In this document: one piece after another, positions 35,346 to 43,700 of the stretch
Numbering within the stretch: the first letter of the stretch is position 1
Layout of the letters: the number at the start of each line of letters is the position of its first letter
Origin: JAJYKC01 sp035545735
Lineage (GTDB): Bacteria; Acidobacteriota; Terriglobia; Bryobacterales; Bryobacteraceae
Reading direction: 5' to 3'
Length of the DNA: 64,000 nt
Assembly (NCBI GenBank): GCA_035545735.1
Contig: DASZXS010000073.1
Span: 70,710 to 134,709 of the forward strand
The notes under the pieces: generated by a model
Told to the model about the DNA's origin: nothing
Database searches by the model: none
Seen by the model: the letters and a program-made list of their open reading frames with translations, nothing else
Translations under genes and position numbers: made by a program

Positions 35346-37070
35346 TTACCTTAAATCCAGCTCCGCCTGCAGCAGCCTGAGCGCTTCGTCTTCCGGCATA
35401 CTCTCCAACTCCACCAGAAAAGCATCCTCCAAAGATAGGGCCTGCGGGGCTCCGCCGCTTTCGCCAGGGCCGCTTCCAAGCAGCCCGTCGAGATGCGCCG
35501 CAAGCGACCGGATGGAGGGAAAATCAAACAAAAGCGTCGCCTGAAGCCCGGTATTCAGCCTTTCGGCCAGGCGGTCGCGAAATTGCACGGCAAGTAACGA
35601 GTCGAAGCCGAGGTCAAAAAAAGACTCACCGTCGTCCAGAGCGTCGCCGGGGCCGAGTCCGAGCACGCGGCGAACCTCCTCCCGTAGCAGACCGGTTAAA
35701 TTTCCCGTGTGCGGCAACGCGCTCACGGCAGGCTCGGGGGCGTCGCCAAGGACCTCCGGCGAGTCCGGCTTAGCGGCATAGAGCGTTTCCCAGTCCACGC
35801 TACAGCCTGCGGTGTAAGCCTGCCCGAGCGATGACAGCAAGGAGAAACGATCGTCCCGGCGGCGGCGAAGGGAGGACAACAGCACGGCCGGTTTGCCCGA
35901 ATGCCGGGCGCATTCTCCAATGGACGCCAGGAGGACAGGATGCGGTGAAACTTCGAGAAAAGTGCTGAAACCGTCATGGAGGCTTGCCCTGACCGCGTCG
36001 TCGAAACGCACGCTGCTGCGCAGGTTCGTGCCCCAATATTCGGCATCCAGTTTCTCATCGCCAATTTTCCGCCCGAAAACGGTGGAAAAAAACGGAATTC
36101 GATGCGCGCCTGGCTCGAGATCCCCCAGGCGGCCGGTCAGTCTCCGCGAGATCCCGTTCATTGCCGCGGTATGAAAGGCGTGATCCATCGGCATAGACAT
36201 GCTGGCGATGCCACGCTTCCGCCATGCCGCGGCGAGCGACTTGATGGCCCCTGGTTCACCGGAAATGACGGTCGATTCCGGACTGTTCACTGCCGCCACG
36301 GCGACCAGGTCTCCGCGCGCCGCGAGATCGCCAGCCAGCGCCGCCGCGTGGGCGTGAACCATCGCCATTCCGCCGGCGCCGGTAGTATCCCGAAGAAGTT
36401 GTCCGGAATAAAGGACCACCTTGAGAGCGTCTTCCAGGGAGAGAGCGCCGGCGAGATGTGCCGCCGCCACCTCCCCGGAGCTATGTCCGATGACCGCCGC
36501 CGGCCGCAGACCCCAGGATTCCCATAGCCGGCCGAGTGCAATTTCGACGGCGAATGTCGCGGGCTGCGCGTATTCGGCGCGGTCGATCGTCGGACCGGAA
36601 TCCTCCTGGAGCAGGTCCACCAGCGACCAACCCCCATGGCGCCGGATCCGTTCCTCGCACTCCAGAATGGCCGACCGGAAGACAGGTTCAGTCCGGAGAA
36701 GAGATGCCCCCATACCGGCCCATTGCGCGCCTTGCCCTGAACACACAAAAACGACCTGCTCCGCCCGTTCCATCGCCGTCCCCCGCGCGGTCCCAGGCTC
36801 GTGAGGGCCTCCGCCGAGGCCGGCGAGCCGCTGTGCGATTTCGTCCGCCGACCTCCCGACCACGGCCACTCGTTCCCGGTCCGCAGGATCGGCCAACGCA
36901 TAGGCGCGACAAAGTGAGTGAAAAGGCTCCGTTGGTTCGGCGGATCTCACGGTGAAGAAATGGCGATACCGCTCAGCCAGCCCGGCGAGAGCTTCGGGAG
37001 TGGCGGCGGAGAGCGGCAATAGGTGGAGCGGTTGAGACACGAACCCAGATCGTGGGTAAGCACGTTTCAT
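35346..37070 (-). CDS. PKS loading didomain AT-ACP
   Basis: The 574-residue protein holds a KS-AT-type linker (PLHLLPLSAATPEALAG), an AT (about 105-400; S197 in GHSSGE, HAFH at 297-300) and an ACP (S491 in GFDSL). A helical tail, ESMPEDEALRLLQAEL, resembles a PKS C-terminal docking element. There is no KS. At 25 residues after the nucleophile, where extender ATs have the arginine that binds the malonyl carboxylate, this AT has S222; both other ATs of the cluster keep Arg at exactly this spacing. It should therefore load a non-carboxylated acyl starter. ATG at 37070 is preferred because GAGG precedes it; ATG 37130 would add 20 unlike residues. It leads the leftward operon. Confidence 0.88.
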   Translation of the reverse strand: MKRAYPRSGFVSQPLHLLPLSAATPEALAGLAERYRHFFTVRSAEPTEPFHSLCRAYALADPADRERVAVVGRSADEIAQRLAGLGGGPHEPGTARGTAMERAEQVVFVCSGQGAQWAGMGASLLRTEPVFRSAILECEERIRRHGGWSLVDLLQEDSGPTIDRAEYAQPATFAVEIALGRLWESWGLRPAAVIGHSSGEVAAAHLAGALSLEDALKVVLYSGQLLRDTTGAGGMAMVHAHAAALAGDLAARGDLVAVAAVNSPESTVISGEPGAIKSLAAAWRKRGIASMSMPMDHAFHTAAMNGISRRLTGRLGDLEPGAHRIPFFSTVFGRKIGDEKLDAEYWGTNLRSSVRFDDAVRASLHDGFSTFLEVSPHPVLLASIGECARHSGKPAVLLSSLRRRRDDRFSLLSSLGQAYTAGCSVDWETLYAAKPDSPEVLGDAPEPAVSALPHTGNLTGLLREEVRRVLGLGPGDALDDGESFFDLGFDSLLAVQFRDRLAERLNTGLQATLLFDFPSIRSLAAHLDGLLGSGPGESGGAPQALSLEDAFLVELESMPEDEALRLLQAELDLR

Positions 37071-37410
37071 GCCGCCTCGATCCGCTGAGACTCTCGTCAC
37101 AATTAAGCGGAATGGACCGATACCTGCCATAGGGAGAGAGAATGATCCTGTCCGGATTCGGCCATCGGGCTGGTTTGCAGGCGAGGCGTTTCAATTTGTC
37201 TTCTCTTATTTGCAGTCATTTACGGATGGGTAGAATAGATCGTAAGCGATACGGCATAAGCGCCGGAGGGGTGCAAGTTGGTTCCATCGCCCCTTTGGGA
37301 TCACGAATATCCCATTTCAAAGCGGCCCGGGCGGCGTACCGCTTCGTCCCTTATGTGGCAAATTATTTCCTCTCTCGCAGGGTCATTTAACAGTGGTAAG
37401 CGCGACTCGG
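37071..37410. promoter_or_regulatory. Divergent promoter region of the PKS-NRPS cluster
   Basis: About 340 bases without a supported gene separate the two diverging arms. For the rightward arm, TTTGCA (37209-37214), a 16-base spacer and TAGAAT (37231-37236) form a plausible sigma70 promoter, giving a leader of about 165 bases to ATG 37411. The leader is less GC-rich than its surroundings and holds several short G- and C-runs (GGAGGGG near 37265, CCCC near 37291) that could pair. No regulator binding site is recognisable, and no regulator gene is encoded within the cluster itself. Small open frames here, such as 37142-37390, show no protein-like features. Confidence 0.4.
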
Positions 37411-40400
37411 ATGAACACAATCGAACTACTGCAGCACCTGCGGAACCTGGACGTTCACCTGACCGTTCAGGATGGCAAGCTTGGATGTAATGCTCCCAAG
37501 GGCGTGCTCACGCCGGACCTCACGGCCGAACTAAAAGCAAGAAAAATCGAGCTGATTGAGTTTCTTAGCCGAACTGCGGAAAGCGCCTTTTCGCGCCCCG
37601 TTCCTGTAACCCGCCAGAGCGAATTCACGCCGTCCCCGGGCCAGCAGCGGCTTTGGTTTCTGGATCAACTGGACGCAGGCAATGCGGCGTATAACATCGC
37701 CGGCGGATTGCGCTTTCAGGGAGCCTTAGACCCCTGGGTTCTGGAGCGCGCGCTCCGCGAGATTGTCTCCCGGCATGAAGCGCTGCGAACCAGCATCGTC
37801 AATGTTGACGGCTCGGCCAGGGCCGTGGTTCGGGCCGTGGCTGACTGGGCGCTGGAGCATTGCTCTTTGCGGGAGCGGCCGGAGGGTGAGAGGCTTGAGG
37901 CCGTGCGCGCTCTGGCGGCCGAGCATGCCGCCGAACGTTTCGACCTTCGATCTGCGCCGCTGATCCGCGGCAAGCTGATTGAGCTGGATACCGAAGATCA
38001 CGTTCTCCTGATTTCCATACATCACGTCGCTGCCGACGGGTGGTCGCTCTCCGTCCTGGGCGACGAACTGGTGCAGCTTTACCGGGCGTTCCTGGAGGGG
38101 CGGCCTTCCCCGCTTGAGGAATTACCATTCCAGTACGGAGATTACGCACAATGGCAGCGGCAGAATCTCGAAGGCGGCGTGATGCAGTCGGAGGTTCCTT
38201 ATTGGAAGAAGAAACTCTCCGGAACGCTGCCGGTGATCGAGCTCCCGGGGGACCGTGCCGCGGCGGCGGCCAAGGCCTCGTTGGGGGCCAGCATCCGGCA
38301 AACGCTCCCCGCCGGCCTTGCGGATGACATCCGCCGGCTTAGTCTCACCGCGAATGTAACGCCGTTTACAACGCTCCTGGCGGCCTTCAAGCTCCTGCTT
38401 TCCCGCTATACGCGCCAGACCGATATCATTGTCGGTTCCGCCACCGCGGGGCGCAACCGGCCGGAGTTCGAAAAGCTGATCGGCTTGTTCATCAGCAACC
38501 TGGTACTGCGAACCGACCTGTCGGGCGATCCGCCCGCCCACGAGCTGCTCGCCCGCGTGCAGGAAACGCTTCTGGGCGCATCCGCCCATGAGAACGTGCC
38601 GCTCGATTTTCTGGCCGAGACGCTGCAGCCGAACCGCGACCTGGCCCGTCCGCCGTTGTTCCAGGTCATGTTTGTAATGCAGAACACGCCGCATGCGAAG
38701 CTGGAGCTTCCCGGGTTAACCATCCGCTCCTTCGAAGTGGGGACCGGCGCGGCCCGGTTTGACCTCGCGGTCGACGTGATCGAGAAGGACAGCACGTTCG
38801 ACCTGCGCTGGGAGTACAATGCCGGACTGTTCCAGGCGTCCACGATGGAACGGATGCAAGGCCATTTTCAGCGCCTGCTCGAAGGTATTACCGCCCATCC
38901 CGGCCTCCCCATCTCCCAAATGAAGATGCTGGCGGAACAGGAGGAGCGGCAGTTTGAGCAGATGGCCGCGGGGCCGCGGATGGAAGAGCCCGGCGTCTGT
39001 CTCCACGAGTTGTTTGAGCAGCAGGCGGCGAAGACGCCCGGCTCAATCGCCGTTCAATGCGGCGACGAGCAGATCACGTATTCCGCCCTCGATGCGCGGG
39101 CGAACCGTCTGGCTGGCCGCCTCCGCGCCCTGGGCGTAAAGCGGGATTCGCTGGTGGCCCTGTGCCTGGAACCCTGCATCGGGATGGTGGTCGCGCTGCT
39201 GAGCGTACTCAAGGCCGGCGGCGCCTACGTTCCGCTGGACCCCGATTACCCTCAATCACGCGTCGCCTTCATGCTGGAGGATTCGCAAGCTCCCGTTCTG
39301 ATCACTCAGGAGCATCTGCTCCCGGATGTTTCGATGGCCGGCCTGCAGGTGATCCGGCTGGGAAGGGATGAGGAAGCGCCGCTGCCGGCAAGCAGCCCGG
39401 GGTGGACAAAAGCGGATGCCGATAGCCTGGCGTATGTGATCTATACCTCCGGTTCGACCGGCAATCCCAAAGGCGTCGAGATCACCCATCGCTCCCTGGT
39501 GAATCTGTTGCTTTCGATGCAAAGGGAGCCCGGAATGTCCGCGGATGACCGTCTGCTCGCCATTACAACGCTTTCTTTCGACATCGCGGGGCTCGAGATC
39601 TATCTCCCGCTGATTTCCGGCGCGCGGCTGGTGCTTGCTCCCCGCATAGTGCGGGCGGATGGCGCGGCGCTCGGCGGGCTGCTGTCCGGTTGCGGCGCAA
39701 CGGTGATGCAAGCGACGCCCGCGACCTGGCGCCTATTGCTCGAGTCCGGCTGGAAAGGCACTCCGGGGCTGAAGATTCTGTGCGGTGGGGAAGCTCTCCC
39801 GCGAGAGCTTGCGGCGCGGCTGATAGACACAGGCTCCGAGGTGTGGAACCTCTATGGGCCGACCGAGACGACGATTTGGTCCACGATTCACCGGGTCGCG
39901 CCCGGCGCCGGGACGGTACCGATTGGGAAGCCGATTGCGAATACGCAGGCTTACGTCCTTGACGCCGCCGGGCAGTTGGCACCGCAGAACGTGCCGGGCG
40001 AGCTTTTTATCGGCGGAGCCGGCGTCGCGCGCGGCTATCTTCGCCGGCCTGAATTGACGCGGGAGAAATTCGTGGAGAATCCCTTCCGGGCCGGGCAGCG
40101 GCTCTATCGCACCGGCGACTTGGTTCGCTGGCATCCGGACGGAGGATTGGAATACATGGCGCGGTTGGATCATCAGGTGAAGCTGCGCGGCTTTCGGATC
40201 GAACTGGGTGAGATTGAAGCGGCCTTGCGCGAACAACCGGGTGTAAGGGAAGCCGCCGTGTCCGTACGCGAAGATACACCGGGCGATCAAAGGCTGGTGG
40301 CTTACCTTGTCATGCGCGAACGGGGAGCGGTGGATACGGCGCCGCTCCGCGAAGCGTTACTCGGGCGCCTGCCCGATTACATGGTTCCAGGCCGCTTTGT

Positions 40401-40746
40401 GTTTCTGGACGCGCTCCCGTTGACTCCAAACCGTAAGCTCGATCGCAGCGCGCTCCCGGCGCCGTCTAACGAGACGGATGCGCCGGCTCACTACGTCGCT
40501 CCGCGCACGGAGAGCGAACGGGAAGTGGCGGCGATTTGGGCGGATCTTCTGAAAAGGGAGAAAATCGGGGTACACGACAACTTCTTCGATCTGGGAGGAC
40601 ATTCACTACTCGCGGTTCAATTGCAGAGCCGGCTGGCGCGGAAGTTTCAGCGCGAAATTTCGATCGTGGACCTGTTCCAGCGCCCAACTGTCTCGGCCAT
40701 CGCCGCCTTTTTGAATTCTCAAGGGGAGACGGCCGCTCAGGCTTGA
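37411..40746 (+). CDS. NRPS1: TubC dock - C - A (glycine-type) - PCP
   Basis: The 1111-residue module starts with a TubC-type docking domain (1-55: NTIELLQHLRNL...LTVQDGKL...APKG). A condensation domain follows (about 70-510; H204 H205 D209 G210 in HHVAADGWS), then adenylation (about 530-1020; YTSGSTGNPKG) and a PCP (S1065 in LGGHSLL). The pocket residues I read by alignment to GrsA are D724 I725 L728 Q767 L790 G792 L814 I822 W823 K1009 (DILQLGLIWK), which from memory is a described glycine code. ATG 37411 gives the usual TubC start; a GTG at 37393 would add six residues. The C domain looks like a canonical one for an aminoacyl donor, which is odd right after a PKS. Confidence 0.94.
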   Translation: MNTIELLQHLRNLDVHLTVQDGKLGCNAPKGVLTPDLTAELKARKIELIEFLSRTAESAFSRPVPVTRQSEFTPSPGQQRLWFLDQLDAGNAAYNIAGGLRFQGALDPWVLERALREIVSRHEALRTSIVNVDGSARAVVRAVADWALEHCSLRERPEGERLEAVRALAAEHAAERFDLRSAPLIRGKLIELDTEDHVLLISIHHVAADGWSLSVLGDELVQLYRAFLEGRPSPLEELPFQYGDYAQWQRQNLEGGVMQSEVPYWKKKLSGTLPVIELPGDRAAAAAKASLGASIRQTLPAGLADDIRRLSLTANVTPFTTLLAAFKLLLSRYTRQTDIIVGSATAGRNRPEFEKLIGLFISNLVLRTDLSGDPPAHELLARVQETLLGASAHENVPLDFLAETLQPNRDLARPPLFQVMFVMQNTPHAKLELPGLTIRSFEVGTGAARFDLAVDVIEKDSTFDLRWEYNAGLFQASTMERMQGHFQRLLEGITAHPGLPISQMKMLAEQEERQFEQMAAGPRMEEPGVCLHELFEQQAAKTPGSIAVQCGDEQITYSALDARANRLAGRLRALGVKRDSLVALCLEPCIGMVVALLSVLKAGGAYVPLDPDYPQSRVAFMLEDSQAPVLITQEHLLPDVSMAGLQVIRLGRDEEAPLPASSPGWTKADADSLAYVIYTSGSTGNPKGVEITHRSLVNLLLSMQREPGMSADDRLLAITTLSFDIAGLEIYLPLISGARLVLAPRIVRADGAALGGLLSGCGATVMQATPATWRLLLESGWKGTPGLKILCGGEALPRELAARLIDTGSEVWNLYGPTETTIWSTIHRVAPGAGTVPIGKPIANTQAYVLDAAGQLAPQNVPGELFIGGAGVARGYLRRPELTREKFVENPFRAGQRLYRTGDLVRWHPDGGLEYMARLDHQVKLRGFRIELGEIEAALREQPGVREAAVSVREDTPGDQRLVAYLVMRERGAVDTAPLREALLGRLPDYMVPGRFVFLDALPLTPNRKLDRSALPAPSNETDAPAHYVAPRTESEREVAAIWADLLKREKIGVHDNFFDLGGHSLLAVQLQSRLARKFQREISIVDLFQRPTVSAIAAFLNSQGETAAQA

Positions 40747-40753
40747 CCGGATC

Positions 40754-43700
40754 TTGTCGCAAGCAATCGCAATCATCGGCCTTTCCTGCCGTTTTCCCGA
40801 CGCTCCGGACGCGGAAACGTTCTGGCGCAATCTGGAACAGGGCCGGGAGTCTTTGGCCACCTACTCCGATGAGGAGATTCTCGCCACCGGTGTCCCTCCG
40901 GCTCTTCTAAATCATCCTAACTACGTGAAGCGGGGCACCGCGCTGGAGGATGCCGAGTGGTTTGACGCATCGTTTTTCGGCTATAGCGCGCGCGAGGCGG
41001 AGGTTCTGGATCCGCAGCATCGCGTGTTTCTCGAATGCGCCTGGGAAGCGCTGGAGGACGCGGGGTACGGAGGCGAAGCGCGGCCGCGGCGGACGGGAGT
41101 CTACGCCGGATGCACCATGGCCTCCTATCTGTTCCACAATCTGCTGGCGAACCGGGCGGTTCTCGACACCGTTTCGGCCTATCCGGCCATCCTGGCGACC
41201 GATAAGGACTTTCTGGCGACGCGGACCTCGTACAAGCTGAATCTCAAAGGCCCCAGTCTCACCATTCAGACGGCGTGCTCGACGTCCCTGGTGGCCGTTC
41301 AGACCGCCTGCCAGGGGCTGCTCGGCGGACAGTGCGATATGGCTCTGGCCGGAGGCGTCTCGATCATCTTTCCGCAAAAGTCCGGCTATCTGTATTCGGA
41401 AGGCATGATCTTCTCGCCTGACGGGCATTGCCGCCCATTCGACGCGAACGCCAAGGGCATCCGGTGCGGCGCGGGAGCGGGTGTCGTGGCACTGAAGCGT
41501 CTGGAGGATGCACTCCGGGACGGAGATTCCATTCGCGCCGTGATCCTGGGGGCGGCAATCAACAACGATGGCGCGGCCAAAATGGGATATACAGCTCCGA
41601 GCGTAGAGGGGCAGGCCGAAGTGATCGCCGCAGCCATCGAGATGGCGGGTGTCGACCCGGCGACGATCCACTATGTGGAAGCGCATGGGACCGGCACCGA
41701 AGTGGGCGACCCCATCGAAGTCGCCGCTCTTGAACAAGCCTTCCGGAAGAAGACGGATGGGCGGCAGTTCTGCGCTCTCGGGTCGGTGAAGTCCAACATC
41801 GGGCATCTCGACGCGGCAGCCGGCGTCGCCGGGTTGATTAAGACGGTGCTCGTTCTGCAGAACCGGAAGATCCCGCCGACGATCCACTTCAGCCGGCCCA
41901 ACCCGAGAATCGACTTCGAAAAGAGCCCGTTCTTCGTCAATGCTGCGCTGGCCGCGTGGCCGGCGGAGGAGGGTCCGCGCCGCGCCGGGATCAGTTCGTT
42001 CGGTATCGGCGGGACGAATGCGCACGCGGTTTTGGAAGAGGCTCCGGCGCCGAACGCCTCCGAGGTTCTCTGGCCGGGGCAGTTGCTGGTTCTTTCGGCA
42101 CGAACGGGGAGCGCGCTCGACGCAATGCGCGAACGCCTGGCCCGGCATCTGGAAGCACACCCGGAGACGTCGCTGGCGGATGCCTGCTTTACGCTGCAAC
42201 AGGGCCGCTTGCGCATGAGACATCGCCTGGCGATTCCTTGCTTTAGCCGGGAAGAAGCGATTCGCGCGTTGCGGGGCGGTGTGGGGAGCAAGCCTGCGCC
42301 CGTCGTGGAGGAATCGGCGGTGCGTCCGGTGGTTTTTCTGTTCAGCGGACAGGGAAGCCAGTATGCCGGAATGGCGCGGCGACTATACGAGTTTCAGCCG
42401 GAATTTCGCCGGCAAATCGACACTTGCGCGGAGATGCTGCAAGGCGAGCTCGGGTGCGACCTGCGTTCGCTGCTTTATGCCGAACCCGGCGCAGGCGAGG
42501 CGATTAACGAAACTCGCTTCGCGCAGCCGGCTCTCTTTGCGACAGAGTACGCGCTGGCGCGCATGTGGATGTCCTGGGGTGTCGAGCCGGAAGCGATGGC
42601 CGGACATTCCATCGGTGAGTATGTCGCGGGATGTCTCGCGGGCGTGTTTTCGCTCGAAGACGCGCTGAAAGTGGTGGCGGCACGGGGGCGGCTGATGCAG
42701 CAGATGCCGGCCGGTTCGATGCTAGCCGTATCGCTGCCGCGCGAACAGGCAGTCGCGGCCGCGAATGGTCAGGCCTCGCTGGCGGCGGTAAACTCGCCGA
42801 CGCTTTGCACCCTTTCCGGATCGGCGGCGGAGATTGCAACGGTCAAAGCCAAACTGGAGGCGAGCGGAGTCGCTTGCCGGCTGCTGCATACGTCCCACGC
42901 GTTTCATTCGCCGATGATGGACGGCGCGCTCGATGCTTTCCTCGAATGTCTGAACGGCATCAAGCTCTCGGCTCCAACCCGTCCTTTCGTTTCGAATCTA
43001 ACCGGGACCTGGATCCGGCCGGAAGAAGCGGTGGACCCGCAATACTGGGTGGGGCATTTGCGCGGAACGGTCAGATTTGCCGACGGAATTCGCGAGATCG
43101 CCAAATCTTCAAAGCATGTCTTTCTGGAGACCGGCCCGGGGCAGGCCCTGGCGACTTTTACGCGCGACTGCCTGCACGAAAAGGGGGACCTGATTCTTCA
43201 TAGCCTCCCGGGCGCCCGTAATGCGGACGCGGAAATATCCACACTCCTTCAAGCCGCCGGCAGCCTTTGGACCGCCGGGGTCCCCTTTCATTGGGACTCT
43301 TTTCATGAGGGCGAAAAGCTAAATCGCGCGCCGCTGCCGACTTACTTTTTCGAGCGCCAGCGATATTGCGTCGAGCCGGAGGACCGCCAGGCCGCCGCAC
43401 CAGCGCCCGCTCCCGCGGCGCTGGCGAGGAAGGAGCTTAGCGACTGGTTCTACGCCCCTTCGTGGACGCGTACCGTGGAGCCCGCCTCTGAAGACGCGAT
43501 CGGCGCGGGCCCGTGGTTGATCCTGGCGGATGGCGAACTGAGCGGAATCGCCGGGGAACTGCTGGCGGCCGGCGGCGTTCGCTTCGCGACCGCGTCATCC
43601 GGCGGCGGCTTTGCCTCTTCCGGTGACGGCTCATTTACTATCAACCCGGATCGGCCGGAAGACTATGTCCAGCTAATTCAGGCCTTGCGAGCGGAAGGGC

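Noticed and set aside
37142..37390. Small open frame in the divergent control region
   Set aside because: No ribosome site, no motif and it covers the likely promoter; best treated as non-coding.
40907..42223. 438-codon minus-strand open frame
   Set aside because: Antisense to the PKS2 KS domain, no similarity to any family I recognise, and Arg/Gly-rich shadow composition.
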